Shown in pieces: positions 10,113 to 18,553 of a stretch of 64,000 bases of DNA. The notes below the pieces were generated by a model that was given only the letters and a program-made list of their open reading frames with translations, searched no databases and was not told the DNA's origin. Each line of letters starts with the position of its first letter. Position 1 is the stretch's first letter. The translations under genes and the position numbers were made by a program. The stretch is from Streptomyces fagopyri (GTDB lineage: Bacteria > Actinomycetota > Actinomycetes > Streptomycetales > Streptomycetaceae). Where the stretch lies: contig NZ_CP045643.1 of NCBI RefSeq assembly GCF_009498275.1, forward strand, positions 3,906,001 through 3,970,000, in the 5' to 3' direction.

Positions 10113-11302
10113 GCGCCCGCCTCCCGGCAGGCCCGGTAGAAGTCCTTCCAGCCCTCGCGCTCGCGGACGACCGCCTCCAGGTACTCCTGCCAGACGACCC
10201 GGTCGGCCGCCTGATCGCGCACGACGGCGCCGAGGACGCCCGCCGCCACGTCCGAGGCGCGCAGGACGCCGTCGCCGAAGTGGGCGGCCAGTGCCAGCCC
10301 GCCGGTGACGACGGAGATCGCCTCGGCGGTGGACAGCGTGCCGCTGGGCGACTTGAGCTTCGTACGCCCGTCCGCCGTCACGCCGTCGCGCAGCTCACGG
10401 AAGACGGTGACGACACGGCGGATCTCGTCGACGCCGTCCGGGACGGACGGGAGGTCGAGGGAGCGGCCGATCTGGTCGACGCGGCGCGCGACGATGTCCA
10501 CCTCCGCCTCGGCGCTCTCCGGCAGCGGCAGCACCACCGTGTTGAAGCGCCGGCGCAGGGCGCTGGACAGCTCGTTCACCCCGCGGTCGCGGTCGTTGGC
10601 CGTGGCGATCAGGTTGAACCCGCGGACGGCCTGCGTCTCCTGGCCCAGCTCCGGTATGGGCAGGGTCTTCTCCGACAGGATCGTGATCAGCGTGTCCTGT
10701 ACGTCCGCCGGGACACGGGTCAGCTCCTCGACGCGGACCGTCATGCCCTCGGCCATGGCGCGCATGACCGGGCTCGGCACGAGCGCCTCCCGGCTCGGGC
10801 CGTGGGCGAGCAGCTGTGCGTAGTTCCACCCGTACCGGATCGCCTCCTCCGGTGTGCCGGCGGTGCCCTGCACCAGCAGGGTCGAGTCGCCGCTGACCGC
10901 CGCGGCCAGGTGTTCGGACACCCAGGTCTTCGCGGTGCCGGGCACGCCGAGGAGCAGCAGGGCGCGGTCGGTGGCGAGGGTGGTGACCGCGACCTCGACG
11001 ATGCGGCGCGGGCCCACGTACTTCGGTGTGATCTCCGTGCCGTCCGGCAGGGTGCCGCCCAGCAGATAGGTCGCCACGGCCCACGGCGACAGCCGCCAGC
11101 GGGCCGGGCGGGGCCGGTCGTCCTGCGCGGCCAGCGCGGCGAGTTCGGCGGCGAAGGCGTGCTCGGCGTGCTGTCGCAGCACCTCGTCCGCGTGACCGTC
11201 CGCGCTCACCGCGCTCGCGCCGGCGCCCGGGGCCGCTCCCCGGGCCTGTCCCGCGGGCGTGTCGACGGACGTCGGTTCCACGGACTCGATGGACACGGTC
11301 AT
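10109..11302 (-). CDS. MoxR-family AAA+ ATPase (YehL-like)
   Basis: 397 aa from the ATG at 11302, preceded by GGAGGGGGG; an in-frame start at 11386 would cross the divergent promoter and is rejected. Residues 119-126 are the Walker A motif GVPGTAKT. RVEELTRVPADVQDTLITIL covers the Walker B region in its MoxR form, and GFNLIATANDRDRGVNELSS is the sensor 1/arginine-finger region. The first about 60 residues are an Ala/Gly-rich extension. MoxR ATPases act as chaperone-like motors with VWA partners, and the third gene of this operon encodes one. It is the first gene of a translationally coupled three-gene operon. Upstream, TTGTCAGTG on the minus strand lies in a DNA-damage-promoter-like arrangement with a one-base mismatch in the -10. 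Confidence 0.93.
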   Translation of the reverse strand: MTVSIESVEPTSVDTPAGQARGAAPGAGASAVSADGHADEVLRQHAEHAFAAELAALAAQDDRPRPARWRLSPWAVATYLLGGTLPDGTEITPKYVGPRRIVEVAVTTLATDRALLLLGVPGTAKTWVSEHLAAAVSGDSTLLVQGTAGTPEEAIRYGWNYAQLLAHGPSREALVPSPVMRAMAEGMTVRVEELTRVPADVQDTLITILSEKTLPIPELGQETQAVRGFNLIATANDRDRGVNELSSALRRRFNTVVLPLPESAEAEVDIVARRVDQIGRSLDLPSVPDGVDEIRRVVTVFRELRDGVTADGRTKLKSPSGTLSTAEAISVVTGGLALAAHFGDGVLRASDVAAGVLGAVVRDQAADRVVWQEYLEAVVREREGWKDFYRACREAGA

Positions 11303-11346
11303 GGCGCGTGTCCCCCCTCCAGCTCGGCCGGTTCGGATCTGGTTCC

Positions 11347-11369
11347 ACCGTGCACCACACCACTGACAA
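11347..11369 (-). promoter_or_regulatory. Near-consensus DNA-damage (PafBC-type) promoter for the MoxR operon
   Basis: On the minus strand TTGTCAGTG (11369-11361) is followed by 8 nt and CACGGT (11352-11347). The published mycobacterial RecA-independent damage promoter is TTGTCRGTG-N8-TANNNT; here the first -10 base is C in place of T. The start codon is at 11302 with its own Shine-Dalgarno, leaving a leader of about 38 nt. Confidence 0.55.
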
Positions 11370-11419
11370 TCGGCTCTGACCTGCACAAACGCGTTCGCGG
11401 AGGTCGATTGTCAGTGGTG
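11358..11419. repeat. 15-bp perfect inverted pair in the MoxR/SWIM divergent promoter
   Basis: Left arm CACCACTGACAATCG (11358-11372) and right arm CGATTGTCAGTGGTG (11405-11419) are exact reverse complements separated by 32 bp. Each arm presents TTGTCAGTG pointing toward one of the two divergent genes, so the repeat is probably two copies of one promoter or activator element and not a hairpin. Confidence 0.9.
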
Positions 11420-11430
11420 GGATCTACCTT
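11408..11430 (+). promoter_or_regulatory. DNA-damage (PafBC-type) promoter for the SWIM gene
   Basis: TTGTCAGTG (11408-11416), 8 nt, then TACCTT (11425-11430): an exact match to TTGTCRGTG-N8-TANNNT, the RecA-independent DNA-damage promoter known from mycobacteria and assigned to PafBC. The ATG at 11438 lies 7 nt after the -10, so the transcript should be leaderless, consistent with the absence of a Shine-Dalgarno sequence. Confidence 0.78.
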
Positions 11431-11437
11431 CGATGAC

Positions 11438-12793
11438 ATGACTCAGCAGGGGGTGCGCTGGACGGCGGACCAGGTGCTGGCACTGGCGCCTGACACGGCG
11501 TCACGCAGAGCGGGCAGCGAGCTCGGCACCGCCGGACCGTGGTCGGAGACAGGCAGTTCTGACGAGGGGACGCTATGGGGACTGTGCAGAGGAAGCGGCA
11601 GCACGCCTTATCAGACGGTCATAGACATCGCGGACTCCACCGGGCCCGCGTACACGTGCAGTTGTCCGAGCCGGAAGTTCCCGTGCAAGCACACGCTGGG
11701 ACTGCTGCTGCTCTGGGCGGGCGAGGACGGTGTGGTGCCGCGGGGGCCCGTGCCGGACTGGGCGGAGCGATGGACGGAGGGGAGAAGGGAGCGAGCGGCG
11801 GCGAGTCCGACGACGGGCGGGGCATCTGGGACGGCGTCACCGGCTGACCCGGAGGCGGCCCGGCGCAGGGCGGAGCGCCGGGCCGCTCGGATCACCGCGG
11901 GGGCCGGGGAGTTGGAGCGGCGGCTGGCCGACCTGTTGCGGGGCGGCCTCGCGACGGCCGAGCAGGCGGGGTACGGGATGTGGGAGGAGACGGCGGCCCG
12001 CATGGTCGACGCGCAGGCGCCCGGACTGGCGGCGCGGGTGCGGGAGTTGGGGGCGATCCCCGCCTCCGGTGCGGGCTGGCCCGTGCGGCTGCTGGAGGAG
12101 TGCGCGATGCTCCATCTCCTCGACCGGGGCTGGCTGCGCCGGGAGGCGCTGCCGGACGGGCTGGCCGCGACGGTCCGCTCCCGGGTCGGCCTGTCCGGCT
12201 CCGCAGCCGGCCCGCCGCTGCGGGACCGCTGGCTGGTCCTCGCCCAGTACGACACGGCGGACAGCCGGCTCATCACCCGCAGGATCTGGTTGTACGGCGC
12301 GGAGTCCGGCCGCACGGTCCAGGTCCTCTCCTACGGAGCGGCCGGCCGCGCGCCGGAGCAGGCCCTGCCGGTCGGCCTGGCCTTCGAGGCGGAGGTGACC
12401 GCGTACCCGGGCTCGGGCCGGCTGCGGGTGGCCCTGGGCGAGCGGTTCACCCTCCCGGCCCCCACGCGCAGCCGGCCGCCGGGAGTGGGCACATCCCGCG
12501 CGGCGGCCCGTTACGGCGAGGCGCTGCGCGACGACCCCTGGCTCGACTCCTGCCCGGTCACGCTGGACCGGGTCATACCCACCCCCGACGGGGACTCCTG
12601 GCAACTCGCCGACGAGGAGGGGGATTTCGCGCTCCCACTCGCGCCCTCGGCGCTCTCCGGCCCCGGGCTGTGGCGGCTGGCCGCCCTCTCCGGCGGCGCC
12701 CCCGTCACGGTCTTCGGCGAGTGCGGTCACCGTGGCTTCGTTCCGCTGACGGCCTGGCCGGCGGAGGCGGGCGAGGCGGTACGGCTGTGCTGA
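11438..12793 (+). CDS. SWIM zinc-finger protein (YehQ-like) of a MoxR-VWA locus
   Basis: 451 aa. The start at 11438 is chosen because it sits 7 nt after a TANNNT -10 (leaderless) and the preceding ATG at 11433 runs straight into a stop. The SWIM motif is clear: C74-S-C76, six residues, C83-K-H85 (CSCPSRKFPCKH). Upstream is the usual small beta domain (LWGLCRGSGSTPYQTVIDIA); downstream is a proline/alanine linker and about 300 residues without a recognised fold. SWIM domains bind zinc and act in DNA or protein binding; the eukaryotic SWIM protein of the Shu complex works in recombination. Transcribed away from the MoxR operon from a shared 135-bp region. Confidence 0.88.
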   Translation: MTQQGVRWTADQVLALAPDTASRRAGSELGTAGPWSETGSSDEGTLWGLCRGSGSTPYQTVIDIADSTGPAYTCSCPSRKFPCKHTLGLLLLWAGEDGVVPRGPVPDWAERWTEGRRERAAASPTTGGASGTASPADPEAARRRAERRAARITAGAGELERRLADLLRGGLATAEQAGYGMWEETAARMVDAQAPGLAARVRELGAIPASGAGWPVRLLEECAMLHLLDRGWLRREALPDGLAATVRSRVGLSGSAAGPPLRDRWLVLAQYDTADSRLITRRIWLYGAESGRTVQVLSYGAAGRAPEQALPVGLAFEAEVTAYPGSGRLRVALGERFTLPAPTRSRPPGVGTSRAAARYGEALRDDPWLDSCPVTLDRVIPTPDGDSWQLADEEGDFALPLAPSALSGPGLWRLAALSGGAPVTVFGECGHRGFVPLTAWPAEAGEAVRLC

Positions 12794-12881
12794 CCCGCGG
12801 CGTCCCGTCCACCGGCGGCTTCCCGCCCCCGTTCCCCGCCCGTTTCCCCTGCCCGTGTGCCTCCGTACGGAAAGGACGTTC

Positions 12882-14528
12882 ATGAACGCGACCCCGGCTT
12901 CGGCGGGCGTGCCCGTCGAGAGTTCCTGGGAGGAGCTCGTCACCGTGGCGCTGCTCGGGACCGAGCGGCGTACGCCGCCCGTGTGGGCGGCCGGGCGTGA
13001 GGTGCCGGTGGCCGTCCTGGACGCGGCCGCCGTGGCGACCCTGCGGCGGCGGGCCGGGATGCGGCCGGGCCGGGCGGCCGTCCGGCCCGAGCCCGCGGCG
13101 CCGGACCCGCGACGCCCTCTGCCACCCGCCGCCGCCCGGCGGCTGGCGGTGCTGCTGGCCGACCGGCCCGGCGCCGGAGGCGGCCGCCGTGGCACGGCCC
13201 CCGACCTCATGGAACTGCTGCCCCAGTGGCTCGCGCTGGCCGACGCGCAGGGTTTCGCGGCTCCGCCGGAAACACTGCCCGCGCTCCTCGACGCCGCCCG
13301 GGGCCGCACGGATCTGCGGCCCGCCGCGCTGGCCTTCGCCGGACCGCGCGCCCTGTGGCTGGCCCGGCTGAACCCGGACTGGCGGTTCGCGCTGCGTTCC
13401 ATGCCGGGCGGCGGCGCCGCGCTGCCCGGCCCCGACGAGCCCGAGCGCACCCAACGGCTCTGGCAGGAGGGCCTGTTCGCCGAGCGGGTCGCACTGCTCA
13501 CGGCGCTGCGGGCCCGGCGTCCGGCGACCGCGCGCGAACTGCTCGCCACCACCTGGGGGACGGAGCGGGCCGAGGACCGCCTGATGTTCCTCGACTCGCT
13601 GCGGTCAGGACTGGAGCCGGCCGACGAGCCGTTCCTGGAGCGGGCGCTCACCGACCGGAGCCGCAATGTGCGGGCCACGGCGGCGGAGCTGCTGTCCGCG
13701 CTGCCCGGTTCGGCGCTCGCCGCCCGGATGGCGGCGCGGGCCGGTTCGTGCGTGGCCGTCGACCGCACCCAGGGGGCGCCCTCGATCGTCGTCGAGGCGC
13801 CGCACGAGTGCGACGCGAGCATGGAGCGGGACGGTGTGGTACCGAAAGCTCCGGCGGGACGAGGGGAACGGTCGTGGTGGCTGGGCCAGTTGGTCGAAGC
13901 AGCGCCGCTCGGGGCATGGCCGCGGCGGCTGGGGGGACGCACACCGGTGGAGATCGTCGCGCTTCCCGTGACGGACGACTGGCGGAACGAACTGCACGCC
14001 GCGTGGTGCCGGGCGGCGGTACGGCAGCGGGACCCGGGCTGGTCCAGAGCGCTCCTCGGCGCACCCTCCGCCGCGGAGGCCGGCGGGCCGGGGGCGGTGT
14101 CGCCGGCGGAGCGTTCGAAGCTGCTCGCCACGCTGGGTCCGGCCGAACGGGCCGAGTGGGTGGCGGGGTTCATCGCCACCCACGGCCTGTCCGAGGCGTT
14201 TCAGCTGCTGGGGGTCTGCGCGGTGCCGTGGGCGGAGCCCCTGGGGCGTGCGGTGGTCGACGCGCTCGACATCGCGCGCGACGCGGGGAGTTATCCATGG
14301 AGTTTCAGTGGGGTGATGGGGCTGGCGGAGCGGTGTCTGGATCCGCTGGAGGCGGGGCGGCTCGACGCGCTCACGGCGATTCCCGACGAGACGGAGAACG
14401 CGGCGCCGGGGGCCGGCGGCTACTGGTCGGAGGCCTTCCAGCGTCTCGTCACCACCTTGCGGCTGCGCGCGGAGATGACCGCGGAGCTGGCGGTGCCGGA
14501 ACCCGAGCGGAGTCCGGCGATGCCCTGA
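12882..14528 (+). CDS. DUF5691 family protein, helical-repeat component of the MoxR/SWIM locus
   Basis: 548 aa from the ATG at 12882, with AAAGGA 6-7 nt upstream; it lies 88 bp after the SWIM stop on the same strand. The N-terminus carries WEELVTVALLGTERRTPPVW, typical of the family. The middle is a helical HEAT-like stretch (ERALTDRSRNVRATAAELLS). Later are FSGVMGLAERCLDPLEAGRL and a C-terminal helix. DUF5691 genes recur beside SWIM genes in MoxR/VWA loci; the biochemical role is unknown. A scaffold that holds substrate for the MoxR-VWA machine is a guess from the repeat character alone. Confidence 0.82.
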   Translation: MNATPASAGVPVESSWEELVTVALLGTERRTPPVWAAGREVPVAVLDAAAVATLRRRAGMRPGRAAVRPEPAAPDPRRPLPPAAARRLAVLLADRPGAGGGRRGTAPDLMELLPQWLALADAQGFAAPPETLPALLDAARGRTDLRPAALAFAGPRALWLARLNPDWRFALRSMPGGGAALPGPDEPERTQRLWQEGLFAERVALLTALRARRPATARELLATTWGTERAEDRLMFLDSLRSGLEPADEPFLERALTDRSRNVRATAAELLSALPGSALAARMAARAGSCVAVDRTQGAPSIVVEAPHECDASMERDGVVPKAPAGRGERSWWLGQLVEAAPLGAWPRRLGGRTPVEIVALPVTDDWRNELHAAWCRAAVRQRDPGWSRALLGAPSAAEAGGPGAVSPAERSKLLATLGPAERAEWVAGFIATHGLSEAFQLLGVCAVPWAEPLGRAVVDALDIARDAGSYPWSFSGVMGLAERCLDPLEAGRLDALTAIPDETENAAPGAGGYWSEAFQRLVTTLRLRAEMTAELAVPEPERSPAMP

Positions 14529-14719
14529 GCACCGGGGCCGGAGATCCTCCCCGCGGCCTCGCCCCCGAACCCCGGACGGTCCGCGGCGCCGCCCGGTCGG
14601 GGGCACGGGGAGCCGTGCGACCGGCCCCCGGCCGCCCGCATCCGAAGAACCCCCACCCGGGGACGGGCAGGGGCGACCAGGGCGGAAGCCCGCCCGCGCC
14701 GGCCTCCGCCGGCCAGGCG

Positions 14720-15136
<417 letters not shown>

Positions 15137-15630
15137 CACTGCCTCCATGAACCGACTACAACGACCTGTACCGACACATATCGAACATTCCGCCGCTCAC
15201 CGCACCGGACGTACCTCTGCGGCACAGGCACCCCGCACCGCACCGGCCGGGGAAGTGAACGAACGTTATCGTCAGATCCGTGCAAACCGCAGTTTCCCGC
15301 TGAAGAGCGAGGGGGAAATCACACGGTGGGACACATTCGCCGCGCATCGCTCCGCGCTTCAGCGGCACCCGCGCCGCAGGAACCTGCGACGCGCGGGCCA
15401 CGACCGGAGCCTGCGCAAGGAGAGCCGCCGACAGGTGGCGGCACCGGCACCGCGCCGACGAGGCGCGGCGACGGTGCGGCACACCGGCGGGAGCACGACG
15501 GCAGGGACTCCCGCCGCGCCACCGGCGCACCACACGCCGCGGACGCACCGTCGCCCTCCGCCACCGGCGCTCTCCACAAGGGCACACGGGGGACGGAGCT
15601 GTCCCTTCGCGTGTCGACTGGAGGTCGGCC
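15137..15630. other. Intergenic region between icmB and the lipase gene
   Basis: A 494-bp divergent gap. The first about 170 bp contains AT-richer sequence (around 15165-15190 and 15255-15275), where promoters for both genes probably lie. GAACGAACGTTA at 15257-15268 resembles an SOS box but is one base off. The rest is very GC-rich with overlapping spurious frames on both strands; I see no gene. Confidence 0.4.
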
Positions 15631-16506
15631 ATGAAGGTCACCGGGACAGAGCCGCCCGTTCTCCCGTTCCGTCAGCGCCTGCTGCCAGGCAGGCTGACAG
15701 GGCTCTCGGTGGCCCTGCTGAAGGCGACGGCCCTGGAGCTCGCGATCCTCGCCGGGCACCTCCTCCTCTACCCGTCCGGCATCGTGCAGGAGCGCCGCAC
15801 CTCCCCCGCGCTCCCCCCGTCCGACGCCACCCGGCTGCCCACCGAGGCCAAGCCCCCGGTCGTCCTGCTGCACGGCTTCATCGACAACCGCTCGGTCTTC
15901 GTCCTCCTGCGCCGCAACCTCGCGCAGCACGGCAGGCAGCACATCGAATCGCTCAACTACTCACCGCTGACCTACGACATCCGCACCGCCGCGGAGCTGC
16001 TCGGCCGGCACATAGAGGACATCTGCGAGCGCACGGGGCGCGACCGGGTGGACATCGTCGGGCACAGCCTCGGCGGACTGATCGCGCGGTACTACGTGCA
16101 GCGCCTCGGCGGCGACCTGCGCGTCCGCACGCTGATCACACTCGGCACACCGCACTCGGGCACCCGGGTGGTCCCGTTGATGAACGCGCACCCGATCGTC
16201 CGTCAGATGCGCCCGGGCTCGGACGTGATCCAGGAGCTGCGCGAGCCCGCGCCCGACTGCCGTACGCGTTTCGTGAGTTTCTGGAGCGACCTCGACCATC
16301 TGATGGACCCCCTGGAGACCGCCGCCATCGACCACCCGGACCTGCTCGCGCAGAGCGTCCAGGTGAGCGGTATCGGGCATCTCGCCCTGCCGGTCCACCC
16401 CGCGGTCGCCACCGGGATACGTCAGGCGCTCGACAGCGAGGAGAAGGCCGTCCGCACCACCCCCGTGGAGGCCGTGGCCGAGGCCGGGGGGCTCACCGTG
16501 GCGTGA
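15631..16506 (+). CDS. Alpha/beta-hydrolase, class 2 lipase/esterase type, membrane-anchored or exported
   Basis: 291 aa from the ATG at 15631, with GGAGG 6 nt upstream. An N-terminal hydrophobic segment (LSVALLKATALELAILAGHL) precedes the hydrolase domain. VVLLHGFIDNRSVF forms the oxyanion hole region, GHSLGG the nucleophile elbow (Ser), followed by ITLGTPHSGT, and IGHLALPVHP the likely catalytic His. The fold and motifs fit triacylglycerol/esterase EstA-like proteins; the substrate is not determined. Probably acts at or outside the membrane. No obvious operon partner; the M23 gene starts 308 bp downstream behind its own promoter. Confidence 0.87.
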   Translation: MKVTGTEPPVLPFRQRLLPGRLTGLSVALLKATALELAILAGHLLLYPSGIVQERRTSPALPPSDATRLPTEAKPPVVLLHGFIDNRSVFVLLRRNLAQHGRQHIESLNYSPLTYDIRTAAELLGRHIEDICERTGRDRVDIVGHSLGGLIARYYVQRLGGDLRVRTLITLGTPHSGTRVVPLMNAHPIVRQMRPGSDVIQELREPAPDCRTRFVSFWSDLDHLMDPLETAAIDHPDLLAQSVQVSGIGHLALPVHPAVATGIRQALDSEEKAVRTTPVEAVAEAGGLTVA

Positions 16507-16814
16507 CACCCGTCCGGCGACCGCCGTCCGGCTCCCCTCCTCCCCGCGGAAGACGAGCCGGAGAGGAGCCGGAGAGGGATGGGACCCGGTCGGAGAGGGG
16601 CCGGAGAGGGGTCGGAGAGCGTCCTGACGGTGTCTCAATTTCGAACACTCGTCGAACGCCAGGCCAAGCCCGTGCCCGCACTCCGCCGAAAGACGGCCGA
16701 ATGCCCGTTTCCCGGGAAGAGGAAACCTGCCGAAGATTGTCGCGCCCGCATACCGCCGGGTACAGTCGCCGCACTGCTCTGCCAGCCCCTGTTGTCGAGG
16801 CGAAAGAGAAGTTG
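16507..16814. other. Intergenic region with GGAGAGG repeats and the M23 promoter
   Basis: 308 bp. 16549-16620 holds about six imperfect copies of an 11-12-bp unit (GCCGGAGAGG-like). 16737-16766 holds the promoter listed separately. No gene seen. Confidence 0.5.
16737..16766 (+). promoter_or_regulatory. Promoter of the M23 peptidase gene
   Basis: TTGTCG (16737-16742), 18 nt, TACAGT (16761-16766). Transcription would start near 16773, giving a leader of about 42 nt before the GTG at 16815. Prediction from motif and spacing only. Confidence 0.5.
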
Positions 16815-18455
16815 GTGAACGACCGTCACCCGTCGGGGACCGTGACCTCCCCGGCCCCGGCTTCCGATGCCGTCTCGGCGCACTACGCGTCCTACGGCGG
16901 CCAGGAAGTCCAGTACGGCGACTTCACCACGTACGACGGCCACAACGGAACCGGCGCCTACGCGACCGCGAGTTTCGAGACCGATCCCCTCTTCGGCAAC
17001 ATGTCGGGCGGCGACGGGACGGGCTCGTACGACGCGACGCAGTGGAACACCGGCGACCACCAGACGCCGGCCTACGACCCTTACGCCGCGCAGCACCAGA
17101 CCGCGTACGACACCGGCGGCTACGACACCACCGCGTGGGCGACCGGCTATCAGCAGCTCGCCGACATCCCCGCACAGCATCCGGGCCCCGACGCCACGGG
17201 CCAGTGGGACGCGGCCGCCTGGCTCCAGGCCGAACCGGCCGGCCAGACCCAGCAGTGGAGTGCGCCCACCCAGGAAACGGGTGCGTACGACGCCACCCAG
17301 TGGAACACCGTCGGTGAACACGACCCGTACGAGGCCTACGAGCACCCCCAGGTGGGCGAATCGCACGACCACCAGGCCACCGATCCGTACGAGCACCAGG
17401 CCGTGGCGGACCCGTACGAACACCAGGCCGTGGCGGACCCGTACGAACACCAGGCCGTGGCGGACCCGTACGAACACCAGGTCGCGGCGGACCCGTACGG
17501 ACAGCATGCTTCGGCCGACCCGTACGAGCAGCAGGGCGAGCACGAGCCCTTCGAGCAGCAGGCGACCTCGGCCTTCGAGCAACTGCCGTACGAGGAGCCC
17601 GCCGCAGCGCGGGACGAGTACGACTTCGAGGACGCCGATCCCGCGCACGAGACGCCGCTGCTCGACGACATGGAAGAGGTCACTCCGGCCTCCCGTACCG
17701 CGAACAGGCCGGCCTCCCGCTCCCGTCGCCGCTCCCCGGCCAAGCGTTCCGCGCTGCTCACCGTCGCCGTGCCCTCGGCCTGCGTGATGGGCGTCGCGGG
17801 TATCGCGGCGGCCTCCGTGGGCACCATCGGCGGGGACGACACCAAGAACACGACGGCCAGCGCGCCCGACGCGGCCGCGGTGAAGCCGTCCACCGCCAAC
17901 AACAAGCTGGACACCCAGCTCCAGAGCCTGTCGGCGGGTGCGGACGACTTCGCCGACCGGGCCAGCCGGACCCAGGAACGCATCGACCTCAAGGCCCAGC
18001 AGGCCGCCGAGCAGCAGAAGGCGGCGGCCGCGGCGGCCCGCAAGGAGCGGCTGCGGCCCAAGTTCGTCCTGCCGGTCACCCAGAGAGGACTCAGCGCCTA
18101 CTTCGGTCAGGCGGGGGTCAACTGGATGTCCGTGCACACGGGCATCGACTTCCCGGTGTCGTACGGCACGACGGTCATGGCCGCGACGGACGGCACCCTG
18201 CGGACGCAGTGGAACAGCGCGTACGGGAACATGGCGATCCTCACCGCGAAGGACGGCACGGAGACCTGGTACTGCCACCTCTCCAGCTACAAGGTGCCGT
18301 CGGGAACCGTCGTGAAGGCCGGTGACCAGATCGCGTTCTCCGGAAACTCCGGGAACTCGACCGGGCCGCACCTGCACTTCGAGGTCCGGCCCGCGGGCGG
18401 TTCGGCCATCGACCCCCTGCCGTGGCTGCGCAGCCACGGTCTGGACCCGACGTGA
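16815..18455 (+). CDS. Membrane-anchored M23 family metallopeptidase with a repeat-rich cytoplasmic tail
   Basis: 546 aa from the GTG at 16815 (weak AAAGAGAAG upstream). Residues 1-300 are acidic and rich in Tyr, Gln, Asp and Ala, with recurrent TQWNT and YDT elements. From residue 190 come at least four near-identical 9-residue repeats (DPYEHQAVA) and degenerate copies. Residues about 313-336 are one hydrophobic segment (TVAVPSACVMGVAGIAAASV). A coiled-coil stretch follows (residues about 355-412), then a peptidase M23 domain with HTGIDFPV and GPHLHFEV, the LytM zinc ligands. The topology implies an extracellular peptidoglycan endopeptidase with a large disordered cytoplasmic domain. It converges on pcrA. 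Confidence 0.88.
   Translation: MNDRHPSGTVTSPAPASDAVSAHYASYGGQEVQYGDFTTYDGHNGTGAYATASFETDPLFGNMSGGDGTGSYDATQWNTGDHQTPAYDPYAAQHQTAYDTGGYDTTAWATGYQQLADIPAQHPGPDATGQWDAAAWLQAEPAGQTQQWSAPTQETGAYDATQWNTVGEHDPYEAYEHPQVGESHDHQATDPYEHQAVADPYEHQAVADPYEHQAVADPYEHQVAADPYGQHASADPYEQQGEHEPFEQQATSAFEQLPYEEPAAARDEYDFEDADPAHETPLLDDMEEVTPASRTANRPASRSRRRSPAKRSALLTVAVPSACVMGVAGIAAASVGTIGGDDTKNTTASAPDAAAVKPSTANNKLDTQLQSLSAGADDFADRASRTQERIDLKAQQAAEQQKAAAAAARKERLRPKFVLPVTQRGLSAYFGQAGVNWMSVHTGIDFPVSYGTTVMAATDGTLRTQWNSAYGNMAILTAKDGTETWYCHLSSYKVPSGTVVKAGDQIAFSGNSGNSTGPHLHFEVRPAGGSAIDPLPWLRSHGLDPT
17382..17543 (+). repeat. 27-bp tandem repeats inside the M23 gene
   Basis: Six consecutive 27-bp units encode DPYEHQAVA three times, then DPYEHQVAA, DPYGQHASA and DPYEQQGEH. 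The first four are nearly identical at nucleotide level, indicating recent expansion or homogenisation, so copy number may vary between strains. Confidence 0.85.
18420..18439. repeat. 20-bp perfect palindrome at the 3' end of the M23 coding region
   Basis: CCGTGGCTGCGCAGCCACGG reads the same on both strands and codes for the last residues of the peptidase. It may act as an early part of the termination region. Confidence 0.6.
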
Positions 18456-18459
18456 GCAC

Positions 18460-18493
18460 GCCGTAGGCCGATCGCCGTAGGCCGATCGCCGTA
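18460..18493. repeat. 14-bp tandem repeat after the M23 stop
   Basis: GCCGTAGGCCGATC occurs twice (18460-18473, 18474-18487), followed by a partial third copy to 18493. No function is evident. Confidence 0.7.
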
Positions 18494-18513
18494 ATCCAGC
18501 CTGGGGTTTTCAC

Positions 18514-18538
18514 GGCCGGACGGGCCCCCCGCCCGGCC
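18514..18538. terminator. Terminator between convergent M23 and pcrA genes
   Basis: Stem GGCCGGACGGG (18514-18524) with CCCGCCCGGCC (18528-18538): 11 pairs with one mismatch and a 3-nt loop, in the 98-bp gap between two stop codons. Confidence 0.65.
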
Positions 18539-18553
18539 CCGACGCCCTGCGGG

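Noticed and set aside
9881..11437. Plus-strand upstream extension of the SWIM frame
   Set aside because: It is antisense to the MoxR and DUF5682 genes. The SWIM start at 11438 is supported by promoter spacing, and the extension shows only GC-driven composition.
15257..15268. SOS-box-like GAACGAACGTTA upstream of the lipase
   Set aside because: The last base of the second half-site deviates from GAAC-N4-GTTC, the position relative to starts is not informative, and neither neighbour is a repair gene.
16549..16620. GGAGAGG repeats as a CRISPR-like array
   Set aside because: Units are 11-12 bp without unique spacers; it is simple repetitive sequence. No CRISPR array is seen elsewhere in the window.
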